Below, piece by piece: positions 47,244 to 57,533 of a DNA stretch of 64,000 nt. Source of the DNA: Rhodococcus jostii NBRC 16295 (GTDB lineage: Bacteria > Actinomycetota > Actinomycetes > Mycobacteriales > Mycobacteriaceae); contig NZ_BCWY01000017.1 in the NCBI RefSeq assembly GCF_001894825.1, positions 62,001 through 126,000 on the forward strand, written 5' to 3'. Position 1 is the first letter of the stretch. Every line of letters begins with the position of its first letter. The position numbers and the translations under genes are program-made. The notes beneath the pieces are model-generated. The model saw nothing but the letters and a program-made list of their open reading frames with translations, ran no database searches and was not told the DNA's origin.

Positions 47244-47752
47244 GCTCGTTCGATTTCGCGGTGCTGCTGTTGCGTCTCTGCCTCGGCGTGACGATGGCCG
47301 CCCACGGTTATCACAAGATATTTCTCGGTGGCCGACTTGCCGGTAATGCCAGATGGTTTGAGGGCTTGGGCATGCGACCCGGCCTCCTTCATGCTCGGGT
47401 CGCGGCCGGGGCCGAGATCGCCGCCGGCATTGCGCTGGCGGTCGGACTCTTCACCTCGCTCGCCGCGGCAGCGTTTGTGGCACTGATGCTGGTGGCTGCG
47501 TGGACGGTGCACCGCACGAAGGGGTTCTATGTGATGACCTCGGGTTGGGAGTACACCTTCGTCATCGCGGTAGCGGCGGTGTGCGTTGCCATGCTCGGTG
47601 CAGGACGGATCAGCATCGATCAGGCGGTGTTCGGCGGCAACCCGGCCGATGGGTGGGCCGGCCTCCTCGTTGCGGCCGGATTGGGGATCCTCGGCGGCGT
47701 CGGCCAACTTCTCCTGTTCTATCGACCTTCCACGATCGAGACGGTGGCCTAA
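47240..47752 (+). CDS. DoxX family membrane protein
   Basis: A 170-residue DoxX protein with four membrane spans. The first span contains LLLRLCLGVTMAAHGYHKIF, with the conserved basic/aromatic end. WFEGLGMRPG, HARVAAGAEIAAGIALAVGLFT, and VMTSGWEYTFVIAVAAVCVAM follow. DoxX proteins often accompany oxidases or detoxifying enzymes and may sit in thiol or quinone redox complexes. Within this cluster it may help handle reactive nitroaromatic intermediates; that role is inferred. A strong hairpin follows 17 nt after the stop. Confidence 0.88.
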   Translation: MSSFDFAVLLLRLCLGVTMAAHGYHKIFLGGRLAGNARWFEGLGMRPGLLHARVAAGAEIAAGIALAVGLFTSLAAAAFVALMLVAAWTVHRTKGFYVMTSGWEYTFVIAVAAVCVAMLGAGRISIDQAVFGGNPADGWAGLLVAAGLGILGGVGQLLLFYRPSTIETVA

Positions 47753-47769
47753 ACGCGCTCCCGGAACAT

Positions 47770-47805
47770 GGCTTTGGCCCCCACAATCTCGTGGGGGCCA
47801 AAGCC
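47770..47805. terminator. Hairpin terminator after DoxX
   Basis: Perfect 15-bp stem: GGCTTTGGCCCCCAC at 47770-47784 pairs with GTGGGGGCCAAAGCC at 47791-47805 across a 6-nt loop. It lies between the convergent DoxX and nitroreductase genes. Confidence 0.85.
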
Positions 47806-47930
47806 GTACGTGCGGAGAGCCTTCCGTTGTCCAGGCGCCGGCACCATCGCTGACGTATTCAGTTTCGCGAGACGATCACCGTGAAACGATCGTCCGTGCG
47901 CCACCGGAAGTAGAGCGCTACACAACCGGT

Positions 47931-47964
47931 CCGCCCGCACCGGACTCGAATCCGGTGCGGGCGG
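47931..47964. terminator. Hairpin terminator after the nitroreductase gene
   Basis: Perfect 14-bp stem: CCGCCCGCACCGGA at 47931-47944 pairs with TCCGGTGCGGGCGG at 47951-47964 across a 6-nt loop, 36 nt beyond the minus-strand nitroreductase stop. Its loop looks like a tRNA T-arm by chance. Confidence 0.8.
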
Positions 47965-47999
47965 GCCGGGCGCACATCGTCACGCCGATGAATGATTTT

Positions 48000-48749
48000 C
48001 TACGGGGCGTCACCGTAGAAGGTGGCGAAGGAGGCGACGGCTTCGCGGGTGGTGCTGTGTTTGCTCAGCCGGTGCTCGGGGTCCGCGTAACCCAATGCGA
48101 GTCCACAGACGATCAGCTGATCGTCCGGGATGTCGAGGCGTTCACGCAGAACCGGGTAGAAGTCGATGAATGCGGCCTGAGGACACGTGTCGAGCCCGGC
48201 GCCGCGGGCGGCGAGCATCAGCGCTTGGAGGAACAGGCCGGCGTCCACCAGCGCACCATCGAGCGTGTGCCGGCTGACCGTCAGAATGATGCCGACGGGA
48301 GCGCCGAAGAAGTCGTAGTTGCGCCGATGGTGGCCCACTCGGGCTGCCGAGTCGGTCGCCTCGATGCCCAAGGTTCTGCCGTACAGGCCCTCACCGAATG
48401 CACGTCGACGAGCATGAAATGGTTCCACCCATCCGTCCGGCTCGGGCTGGTAGTTGTACTCGCGAGTGCTGACGCGTCCCTCGGAGTCGTGGGCAGCGAG
48501 AAGTGCTGCAGTCAGGCGCGATTTCGCTGCGCCGGTGACCACGTGGACCTGCCACGGTTGGCAGTTGGAGTTGCTGGCGGACCGTGCCGCCAATTCGAGT
48601 AGGTGTTCCACATCGCGGCGCGGCACCGGTGTCGGCAGGAAGGCGCGCACGCTTCGTCTGCTCAGTAACGCTTGCTCGACGGTCGCGTGGCCCTTCGCGC
48701 CGGGTACGGCTCGAGTCGCTCGCGGGGCGGTGGTGGTCACATTGTTCAT
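48000..48749 (-). CDS. pnbA: Nitroreductase, probable 4-nitrobenzoate reductase
   Basis: A 249-residue FMN nitroreductase. FMN contacts are in ALLSRRSVRAFLPTPVP (residues 28-44) and SASNSNCQPWQVHVV (about 57-71). YDFFGAPVGIILTVSR, DAGLFLQALMLAARGAGLDTCPQ and IVCGLALGYADPEHR follow in standard order. It would reduce a nitro group to hydroxylamine with NAD(P)H. The adjacent upstream gene encodes a DUF4863 protein, the family of 4-hydroxylaminobenzoate lyase. The pair matches the known PnbA/PnbB route. Substrate choice is inferred from this pairing. Confidence 0.82.
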   Translation of the reverse strand: MNNVTTTAPRATRAVPGAKGHATVEQALLSRRSVRAFLPTPVPRRDVEHLLELAARSASNSNCQPWQVHVVTGAAKSRLTAALLAAHDSEGRVSTREYNYQPEPDGWVEPFHARRRAFGEGLYGRTLGIEATDSAARVGHHRRNYDFFGAPVGIILTVSRHTLDGALVDAGLFLQALMLAARGAGLDTCPQAAFIDFYPVLRERLDIPDDQLIVCGLALGYADPEHRLSKHSTTREAVASFATFYGDAP

Positions 48750-48773
48750 AGAGAATGCGCCCCCTTTCCTGAA

Positions 48774-49286
48774 TCAGACGGTGACGGCGGGCGTGATGTC
48801 GTAGGAGATCCGTCCGGCCGGCAGATAGAACAGAGCGATCAGAGCGCCGCCCCTCACCTCGGGGTAGTGGTGGCTTCCCGGTCCGGGTGCCGTCCAGCCT
48901 GCGCCGCACCATCCGCGCGGGCCGGCCAACTCGGCGCCGGGATCCAGCGGAACCACGAGGTTGAGTTCGCCGTACGGATGCTGGTGGTACTGACCTCGAT
49001 ACCGGGAAACGCTGTTCATGTAGACCGCGGTGATGCTGAAGTAGTGGAGCTCCTCGCTGGGCGAGGCGATCCGGCTGCGCCGATATTTCGGTCCGTCGAG
49101 TTCGACATTGGCAGCCCAGCCGTCGTCGACGCCTTCGGTGATCATGCGAGCCAGGTCGTCGTACAGCTCCGTCCCCGGTCCGTACGTGGTGTTGAGCCAC
49201 CCCTCCAACTCGCCGCCGGCGGTCCGATTCCTGACCTCGTCGAGGAACGGGATGCTGCGATCGATCAGGGCCTGACTGGGATTCAT
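48774..49286 (-). CDS. pnbB: DUF4863 protein, probable 4-hydroxylaminobenzoate lyase
   Basis: A 170-residue DUF4863 protein. Its conserved stretch is ELEGWLNTTYGPGTELYDDL, GVDDGWAANVELDGPKYRRS, HYFSITAVYMNSVSRYRGQYH and HPYGELNLVVPL, with GSHHYPEVRGGALIALFYLP near the end. The histidine-rich cupin-like core could hold a metal. This family includes PnbB, which converts 4-hydroxylaminobenzoate to protocatechuate and ammonia. The gene lies 24 nt upstream of the nitroreductase gene on the same strand. The ATG at 49286 follows a GGAGCGCG-type site. No protocatechuate ring-cleavage genes are in the window. Confidence 0.8.
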   Translation of the reverse strand: MNPSQALIDRSIPFLDEVRNRTAGGELEGWLNTTYGPGTELYDDLARMITEGVDDGWAANVELDGPKYRRSRIASPSEELHYFSITAVYMNSVSRYRGQYHQHPYGELNLVVPLDPGAELAGPRGWCGAGWTAPGPGSHHYPEVRGGALIALFYLPAGRISYDITPAVTV

Positions 49287-49350
49287 GACGCGCTCCTGGG
49301 TGAGACTCACACCACTCTCTGTGGCTACAGCCACACTAGGACCGAGTTGC

Positions 49351-49371
49351 GTTACAGTCAAGATGTGTAAC
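49351..49371. promoter_or_regulatory. Perfect operator between pnbB-like and MFS genes
   Basis: GTTACA (49351-49356), nine bases, TGTAAC (49366-49371). The symmetry extends one base on each side (CGTTACA/TGTAACG). It lies in the 124-nt divergent region, 65 nt from the lyase start and 40 nt from the MFS start, so one bound regulator could control both. Confidence 0.8.
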
Positions 49372-49410
49372 GTAAGTGAATCGATACCCCTCGACCTCAG
49401 GAGTCCCTGC

Positions 49411-50628
49411 ATGACGATTGCGTTGGAACCGCCGCCTCGGCACGGCGGACTTCGTCGCACCGCCGCCTTCACATTGCTCGCGGTCGACGTTGTCACTCTG
49501 ATCGGGGCATCCGCCGCCCCGACCCCGCTCTACGCCCTCTATCAGACGCAATGGGGATTCACACCCCTGCAGTCGACGCTGGTATTCGGCATCTACGCCG
49601 CCAGTCTGCTACTGGCGTTGCTCACCGCAGGTTCATTGTCCGACTACATCGGCCGCCGGCCAGTACTTCTCACCGCGCTGGCCGTCGAAGCGGCATCGAT
49701 GATTGCCTTCGCGTCCGCAGACGGGATCGGACTACTCCTCGTGGCTCGCGTCGTACAAGGCCTCGCCACCGGTGCCGCGATCAGTGCGCTCGGCGCCGCA
49801 CTGATCGACCTCGAGCGCACTCCCGGCCGTGGCGTTACCGTCAACAGCATCGCCGCCCCGGCAGGTCTCGCTCTGGGGGCAATCGGATCCAGCCTCATCA
49901 GCGAGCACCTACCCCGGCCCACCAGCACGGTATTCCTCGTGTTCTTCGCCTTGTTCGCTCTCGAGATCGTCGGAATCTGCGCCATACCGGAAACCGCGGC
50001 ACGACAGCCCGGAGCCCTGGCATCGGTTCGCCCCGCCCTTGCGGTCCCCGCCGGTGCCCTCCACATGCTCCTACGGGCCAGCCCGTGCCTGATCGCAGTA
50101 TGGGCGTTGGGCGGCTTCTACCTCTCGCTGGGACCATCGCTTGCACGCACCACGCTCGGCGTCCACTCGTCATTGATCGGGGCGATCATGGTGGCCACCC
50201 TCACCGGCACCGGTGCTGTCGCGGTCTTCCTGTTGCGCAATGTAGCACCCCACCGAATCCTCTCGGTCGGCGCAGCCGCGCTCGTCGCCGGCGTGGCAAT
50301 CACACTCGTAGGTGCCGAAACTACCTCATCTGTAACGCTTCTCGCGGGAACAGCGGTTGCCGGCGTGGGATTCGGCGCAGGGTTTCAAGGCACAATTCAC
50401 ACTGTCATGCCCCTCGCACGGCCTCACGAACGCGCCGGACTCCTGTCGAGCATCTACATGATCGCCTACCTCGCCAACAGCGCCCCGGCACTGATCGCCG
50501 GGTACTTTGTCGGACGCATCGGACTCGTCGATACCACGAGGATCTACGGTGGGGTGGTGATCGCCATGGCAGGCATCGGCCTCGGCGCCGTTGTTACTGC
50601 CCCACGAGCAAGAATCTGCCGAGCCTGA
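49411..50628 (+). CDS. MFS transporter (efflux type)
   Basis: A 405-residue, 12-span major facilitator. TPLYALYQTQWGFTPLQSTLVFGIYA begins the domain (about 32-58), AGSLSDYIGRRPVLL is the loop 2-3 motif, and VARVVQGLATGAAISALGAAL lies in spans 4-5. The layout resembles drug or metabolite efflux pumps, and no DGFD motif is present, unlike the other transporter of this cluster. It may export toxic nitroaromatics or their products. CAGGAG lies 8 nt before the ATG. It is divergent from the lyase gene under a shared operator. Confidence 0.86.
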   Translation: MTIALEPPPRHGGLRRTAAFTLLAVDVVTLIGASAAPTPLYALYQTQWGFTPLQSTLVFGIYAASLLLALLTAGSLSDYIGRRPVLLTALAVEAASMIAFASADGIGLLLVARVVQGLATGAAISALGAALIDLERTPGRGVTVNSIAAPAGLALGAIGSSLISEHLPRPTSTVFLVFFALFALEIVGICAIPETAARQPGALASVRPALAVPAGALHMLLRASPCLIAVWALGGFYLSLGPSLARTTLGVHSSLIGAIMVATLTGTGAVAVFLLRNVAPHRILSVGAAALVAGVAITLVGAETTSSVTLLAGTAVAGVGFGAGFQGTIHTVMPLARPHERAGLLSSIYMIAYLANSAPALIAGYFVGRIGLVDTTRIYGGVVIAMAGIGLGAVVTAPRARICRA

Positions 50629-50656
50629 AGTATGTGCGACGCGCACTACCCGATAG

Positions 50657-50677
50657 GTTACAATCGCTCATTGTAAC
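50657..50677. promoter_or_regulatory. Perfect operator before the TetR gene
   Basis: GTTACA (50657-50662), nine bases, TGTAAC (50672-50677). Inner symmetry goes two bases further (GTTACAAT/ATTGTAAC). It lies 25 nt before the TetR start, as expected for self-repression. Confidence 0.82.
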
Positions 50678-50701
50678 AGAAACAAGGTGATCGGGGTGGC
50701 T

Positions 50702-51352
50702 ATGACCGAGAAAGCAGTCAGAACAGACCCGCACAAGGATTCAGAAGCCGACACCGGCACCCGCGGAGGCCGGCCCCGTGACCCGAGCCTCGACGACGCC
50801 ATCATCCAGGCGACCCGTCGACGCCTTGTCGTCGACGGGTACTCCAAGATGACATTGGGTGATATAGCAGCAGATGCGGGCGTCACTCGCCCCACCCTCT
50901 ACCGGCGGTGGCCAGGAAAATTCGAACTCGTCGTAGACGCTCTCGACTTCGGCTTCCGCGCACAGCGCGCGACCTACCCGGACCTGGAACTCGCGAAATT
51001 GCGCCCGTTCGAAGCCTTCGCCGAGGCGATTCGGCGGGTCGATCCCTGCTACTTCAATCCAGACGCGATGATCCTCATGGGGAACTTCATGGGCGAGACC
51101 TTCCGAACCCCGGAGCTGCTCGAGATTGTGCGCGAGCACGCGGTGGAGCCACGGGTCAATTTGGTCGAAGGGGTGCTGAAGGATCTGCAAAGTCGTGGCG
51201 AAGTACGACAGGACATCGATACCCATACCGTGGCCACCCTATGCTTCGGCAGCTACTACGCTGCCTTCCTCCGCGGCGACAGCGATCGGGAAGACCTAGC
51301 CGAAAAGGTCGCAGCGACACTGTGGCCCGGTCTCGCCGTCGAGCGAACCTAG
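50702..51352 (+). CDS. TetR-family regulator of the nitroaromatic cluster
   Basis: A 216-residue TetR regulator. The HTH is at about residues 34-70: VVDGYSKMTLGDIAADAG, then VTRPTLYRRWPGKFELVVDAL. A helical ligand domain contains CYFNPDAMILMGNFMGETFR and FGSYYAAFLRGDSD. The 5' operator and three similar palindromes at promoters of nearby genes point to it as the local repressor, perhaps released by a nitro- or hydroxylaminobenzoate. In-frame GTG starts at 50687 and 50696 are alternatives. It follows the MFS gene 73 nt downstream. Confidence 0.88.
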   Translation: MTEKAVRTDPHKDSEADTGTRGGRPRDPSLDDAIIQATRRRLVVDGYSKMTLGDIAADAGVTRPTLYRRWPGKFELVVDALDFGFRAQRATYPDLELAKLRPFEAFAEAIRRVDPCYFNPDAMILMGNFMGETFRTPELLEIVREHAVEPRVNLVEGVLKDLQSRGEVRQDIDTHTVATLCFGSYYAAFLRGDSDREDLAEKVAATLWPGLAVERT

Positions 51353-51384
51353 CAGCGAACGAGCGAGCCCCGGCATCCCTCAGG

Positions 51385-51822
51385 CTACGGCGCCACCGGG
51401 TAATGACTGGTGATCGCAACCCGATTCCAGGCGTTCATCACGGTCGCAAGCCAGCTGATCGCGGACACCTGTACGTCGGTGAGGGAGCCGTCATCCCAGG
51501 TCCGCCGTTCCGGAACGGCGAGCGCTGTGACCTGTTCGGCGAGAGCGAGCGCTGCCCGCTCCTGGGCGCTGAAGTACTGCGCCTCCCACCACGCTGCGAC
51601 GACCGCGAGTCGATCCGTCGTCTCACCCTTGGCGAGGGCGTCGCGCGCGTGCAGGCGAAGGCAGAAGGCGCAGCCGTTGAGTTGCGAGACGCGAATCTTC
51701 ACCAACTCCACGAGAAGCGGGTCCACTCCCGCTGTTTCCAGGGCGGCCCTCACTTCCGCGTCCATCTTCATCAAGCTCTGGTAAACGGTGGGGTGCTGTT
51801 TGCCGAGATTCACGCTGGGCAT
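51385..51822 (-). CDS. AhpD-like carboxymuconolactone decarboxylase-family protein
   Basis: A 145-residue all-helical protein of the AhpD/CMD superfamily. The redox motif is LNGCAFCLRLHARDAL, with the CxxC and downstream His (about residues 49-64). WWEAQYFSAQERAALALAEQVT and the C-terminal AWNRVAITSHYPV are usual for the YnjA-like group. It probably has alkylhydroperoxide-reductase-type thiol activity. GGAAAGG lies upstream of the ATG. It lies 136 nt downstream of the HD-domain gene, same strand. Confidence 0.88.
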   Translation of the reverse strand: MPSVNLGKQHPTVYQSLMKMDAEVRAALETAGVDPLLVELVKIRVSQLNGCAFCLRLHARDALAKGETTDRLAVVAAWWEAQYFSAQERAALALAEQVTALAVPERRTWDDGSLTDVQVSAISWLATVMNAWNRVAITSHYPVAP

Positions 51823-51957
51823 GGTGTCCTTTCCACAGTGGTGGTCGAGCAGTCGCGGGATGGATTCATTCTGACGAACGTGCATGAAGTGTGAGGGCAG
51901 CTCGGATCGCGCCCACGGCACCTCCTTTCAACACGCGGTGTGTCGCGGTGGAGCTGG

Positions 51958-52596
51958 TCACTGGGGCCAGACCGACCCCATGATGCGATCGACCATGCTC
52001 GTGCGGCGGAAGCCGGGTACGAAGTGCTCCAGGACATCAGCATTGACGGTGCCATAGGTGGTGTCCGGCCGGTGGCTGAGCCCGTCGACGAAGGCTCGCA
52101 GAAATTCGTTCTTGAAGTCGCCCCGCGGATGGGCAGCGGTGATCTCCTCCACCTGCTCTCGGTTCAGTTCCCCCAGACCCAGCCCGACGACGTCGGTCAG
52201 GACACCGAAATTGGTGGCGGCGACTTCTGCTCCCATCCGGCCGGGAATGCCCGGCGTGGTGTGCAGCGCGATCGCCGTCCAGACCACCTCGGTGGCGGTG
52301 TCGGAGAAACCGCGATCGAGCAGGAACTTGCGGGCATGGTCAGCGCCATCGAGCTCGAACCGCTGCTCGACGTCGGAGTAGGGGGTGGAAAGGCCCGTGT
52401 CGTGGAACAGCGCGGCGAGGTAGAGCAGTTCGGGGTCGGGTTGCAGGCCGAGCGCGTGAGCACGGAGCATGCTGAAGATGAACACGCGCCGTGAGTGATG
52501 GAAGATGAGGGGGCTCGTCATCTTCTGGACGAAGCTCGTGGCTTCTGCCGCCGCCGGCGTCTGGGGGATCGCTACTCCTGCGATGATCTCGGTCAT
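51958..52596 (-). CDS. Cyanamide-hydratase-like HD-domain protein
   Basis: A 212-residue HD-fold metalloprotein. Ligand motifs are LIFHHSRRVFIF (His), LYLAALFHDTGLSTPY (HD) and RFELDGADHARKFLLDRG, with AIALHTTPGIPGRMG later. The order is that of the fungal and bacterial cyanamide hydratase-like family (urea from cyanamide). The true substrate may be another nitrile- or isonitrile-type compound. It sits between an AhpD-like gene and a divergent DJ-1/AraC regulator, forming a second small detoxification unit. ATG at 52596. Confidence 0.82.
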   Translation of the reverse strand: MTEIIAGVAIPQTPAAAEATSFVQKMTSPLIFHHSRRVFIFSMLRAHALGLQPDPELLYLAALFHDTGLSTPYSDVEQRFELDGADHARKFLLDRGFSDTATEVVWTAIALHTTPGIPGRMGAEVAATNFGVLTDVVGLGLGELNREQVEEITAAHPRGDFKNEFLRAFVDGLSHRPDTTYGTVNADVLEHFVPGFRRTSMVDRIMGSVWPQ

Positions 52597-52721
52597 GGGC
52601 CCTGCACTTTCACGTTTCGATGTTGTAGAACGGACGGTGTGTCCGTCCCTCTACGGTGCCCTCTATCGAGCGTCCGGCGCCGCCTCGGTCCGGCCATGAA
52701 TCACCCGAATCCGGACAGGCG

Positions 52722-53729
52722 GTGAGCGTGCATTCGAGCCCCCACCCGCATCGGGTCGCGGTCCTTGTCTACGACGGGGTGAAACTGCTCGATGTCGCCG
52801 GCCCCGCCGAGGTGTTCGCGGAGGCGAATCTCTGCGGCGCCGACTACCAGATCGTGTTGTTGTCACCGACCGGTGCCGACGTCGCGTCGTCTATCGGCAT
52901 AAAAATCTCCGTGGACGGCAACGCAGAATCAGAGCCGGCCCCCGACACCTTCCTCGTGGCCGGCGGCGACATCTACCCGCGAACCGCCATCGCCCGTGAC
53001 CTCGTCGAGGCCACGGGCACCCTGGCGACGCGTGCTGCTCGGGTCGGCTCCATCTGCACAGGGGCGTTCATCCTGGGGGCGGCCGGTCTCTTGGAGGGCA
53101 AGCGCGCGACCACGCACTGGAAAGTCGCACACCAACTTGCCGCCCGGCACCCGAACACCGTCGTCGAGCCCGATGCGATCTATGTTCGCGACGGCACCAC
53201 GTACACGTCCGCGGGCGTGAGCGCCGGCATCGACCTGGCGCTGGCACTGGTCGAGGAAGACTACGGCCCCGATCTGACGCGTGACGTCGCCCGACGGCTG
53301 GTGGTGTACGTGCAGCGGGCGGGCGGGCAATCACAGTTCTCTGCTCCACTGCAGGGCCCACCCCCACGGACTCCAGCCCTCCGCCGAATTGTGAACCTGG
53401 TGACGGCGGACCCCGCCGGGAACCACTCTCTCACCGAACTCGGCAGGCACCTCAACCTGAGCCCTCGACACCTCACCAGACTGTTCCGAGACGAGCTGTC
53501 CACCACCCCGGCCCGATATGTCGAGCTGATCCGATTCGACATGGCAAAGGCCCTGCTCGATCAGGGCCACAACGCAACGCAGGCAGCATCACTCGCCGGA
53601 TTCCCCAGCTACGAGAGCCTACGACGGGTCTTCGCACGGGAGCTGATGATGACGCCTTCGGTCTACCAACGCCGCTTCAGCACCGCCCACCGCGCCGACG
53701 CGAGGAAGGTCCCTGCCCCACCGACCTGA
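52722..53729 (+). CDS. AraC-family regulator with DJ-1/PfpI domain
   Basis: A regulator of about 335 residues. Residues 10-180 form a DJ-1/PfpI (GATase-1-like) sensor: VAVLVYDGVKLLDVAGPAEVF, SICTGAFILGAAGLLEGKRAT with the nucleophile-position cysteine, and YTSAGVSAGIDLALALVEE. Residues 215-320 hold two AraC-type HTH motifs (LTELGRHLNLSPRHLTRLF and ATQAASLAGFPSYESLRRVF). It is divergent from the HD gene and probably controls it. The GTG at 52722 is chosen; the frame is open from GTG 52656 and an in-frame GTG at 52728 is also possible. Confidence 0.88.
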   Translation: MSVHSSPHPHRVAVLVYDGVKLLDVAGPAEVFAEANLCGADYQIVLLSPTGADVASSIGIKISVDGNAESEPAPDTFLVAGGDIYPRTAIARDLVEATGTLATRAARVGSICTGAFILGAAGLLEGKRATTHWKVAHQLAARHPNTVVEPDAIYVRDGTTYTSAGVSAGIDLALALVEEDYGPDLTRDVARRLVVYVQRAGGQSQFSAPLQGPPPRTPALRRIVNLVTADPAGNHSLTELGRHLNLSPRHLTRLFRDELSTTPARYVELIRFDMAKALLDQGHNATQAASLAGFPSYESLRRVFARELMMTPSVYQRRFSTAHRADARKVPAPPT

Positions 53730-53780
53730 GGAGTGCTCACCACACGGTTGGGGTCCGCGCACGCCGGGTACCCACCGGTC

Positions 53781-54413
53781 ATGACCACCGACCACCTGTC
53801 GCACCATCGCTCTCCGCGGGCGGAGGATTACCCCACCGTTCGGCTAGTCGCGGACCGCGAAGCCCAGCTGATGCGGACGCTGGGGCGGGCGGTGAACGTA
53901 CTCTCGGCCGCCGACGTGCCGTTCGCGGTCGGCGGGGACCTTGCCGTGTACGCCCGCGGCGGACCGCCGGCCGAGCACCAGGTGACCATCATCGCCTCGG
54001 ACGATCACCTGACCAGTGCAAGGACCGCGCTGGCTGCGGGTGGGATGCGGTCCATCGCTTTCCCCCGGCTCGGGTCACGGCAGTTCGTCGGCGGAGATCT
54101 CCGAGTCATCCTGCTGTATCCGGCCTGTTCCACCGGGACCGGGGAGGGACTCCTCGAACGGGCCGAGACGATGCGGATCGAGCAGATCTGGGCACCGGTC
54201 CTCAGCGGAACCGACCTGATGATCGACAAACTCCGCCATCTCGGTTCTCATCGGTGTGATTTCGTGCCGATGCTGCCGGTCGCCCGCGCACTGCGCGAGC
54301 AGGTCGACTGGCCCACCGTGGCGGGGGCCACCGCCGACCTCCCCTGTGCCCGAGCATTTTTGGGGTTGCTCGACGATCTGGCGGTCACACCCTCAGTGGA
54401 GGGGCGCACCTGA
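53781..54413 (+). CDS. Nucleotidyltransferase-like hypothetical protein
   Basis: A 210-residue protein I cannot assign firmly. Its centre (LSAADVPFAVGGDLAVYARGG, then VTIIASDDHLTSARTALAAGG) follows the rhythm of the AbiEii/MNT nucleotidyltransferase fold, but the paired catalytic aspartates are not clear. LSGTDLMIDKLRHLG and DFVPMLPVARALREQVDW match the later helices of such proteins. It may be an inactive relative. ATG at 53781; a strong hairpin follows the stop. Confidence 0.55.
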   Translation: MTTDHLSHHRSPRAEDYPTVRLVADREAQLMRTLGRAVNVLSAADVPFAVGGDLAVYARGGPPAEHQVTIIASDDHLTSARTALAAGGMRSIAFPRLGSRQFVGGDLRVILLYPACSTGTGEGLLERAETMRIEQIWAPVLSGTDLMIDKLRHLGSHRCDFVPMLPVARALREQVDWPTVAGATADLPCARAFLGLLDDLAVTPSVEGRT

Positions 54414-54457
54414 CCCAGAGGCGCCGCTGGCTCCCCGCGCCGCATCGACCGTTCGAC

Positions 54458-54495
54458 CCGTGCATGGTCCGTCCTGTTGGACGGACCATGCACGG
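54458..54495. terminator. 17-bp-stem terminator between convergent genes
   Basis: CCGTGCATGGTCCGTCC at 54458-54474 pairs perfectly with its complement at 54479-54495 across a TGTT loop. It lies 44 nt after the hypothetical gene and about 100 nt after the isocitrate dehydrogenase stop on the other strand. Confidence 0.85.
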
Positions 54496-54592
54496 TATCG
54501 CTGCAGCCATGCGGCTGTTGAACTGCGTTGTCCGGGAAAAATCTTGATGAATCACCGCCCCCGGGCCCGGCCCGGGGGTTAGTGGCTCGGAC

Positions 54593-56833
<2,241 letters not shown>

Positions 56834-57141
56834 GGTTGTTCTCCCGCGTCAGTTCGTTCCGAGGTCGATAGGCTCCTCGTGAGGCTATCGATCTCGCGTC
56901 GAGTCCAGGTTAGGTGCGACATCATCAGAGCATATTCAAGCGCCCTATTCTGATTCACTGCGACCTTTTTGGTTCACCATGCGAACACTCCGCGGTCACG
57001 TGTGCATCGGTCGCGTTCACCGAGGTGTGCGTGGCTCGGGATCCCCGCACCAGCCCCTCGCGACGACCCCGGGAATGTGTCGCGGCACCGGACGCTCTAC
57101 CCTGGCGGGTCCGAACACGCAGAGCCCGAGGTAGAACAGTC
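56834..57141. other. Divergent promoter region of icd and the DUF4193 gene
   Basis: 308 nt between divergent genes. It should contain both promoters. Frames open across it have no family match. No long repeat or operator palindrome was found. Confidence 0.5.
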
Positions 57142-57438
57142 ATGGCCACCGATTACGACGCACCCAGAGTCACCGATTCCGACGATACGGCGGATACGTC
57201 GCTCGAACAGCTGACGGCCAGCAGGAAAGAATCCCAGTCCCCCGTCGTGGACGTCGAGGACAGCGACACCGCCGAGTCCTTCGAGCTGCCCGGCGCAGAC
57301 CTGTCCGGTGAAGAATTCACCGTCCGCGTCATCCCGAAACAATCGGACGAATTCACCTGCACCAGTTGCTTCCTCGTCCATCACCGCAGCCGCCTCGCCG
57401 ATGGCTTGCAGTTGATCTGCCGAGACTGCGCACTCTGA
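57142..57438 (+). CDS. DUF4193 small zinc-ribbon protein
   Basis: A 98-residue DUF4193 protein. The N-terminal two-thirds are acidic and low in hydrophobics (VTDSDDTADTS, VDVEDSDTAESFELPGADL). The C-terminus is a four-cysteine ribbon, FTCTSCFLVHHRSRL then LICRDCAL, likely binding zinc. The family is confined to actinobacteria and has no known role. ATG at 57142. The gene stands alone, 95 nt before a methyltransferase gene on the same strand. Confidence 0.85.
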   Translation: MATDYDAPRVTDSDDTADTSLEQLTASRKESQSPVVDVEDSDTAESFELPGADLSGEEFTVRVIPKQSDEFTCTSCFLVHHRSRLADGLQLICRDCAL

Positions 57439-57533
57439 GAACACCGGTACATCCGAGCGCTTCGGGTCCGGCATTCTTGCCGATACGGCAAGAACACTCG
57501 CCGAAAACGTCGATGCTAGTGCACTGTGTTCGC

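Noticed and set aside
47931-47964. tRNA-like sequence (CTCGAATCC loop)
   Set aside because: Only a single 14-bp hairpin; no acceptor, D or anticodon arms can be drawn around it.
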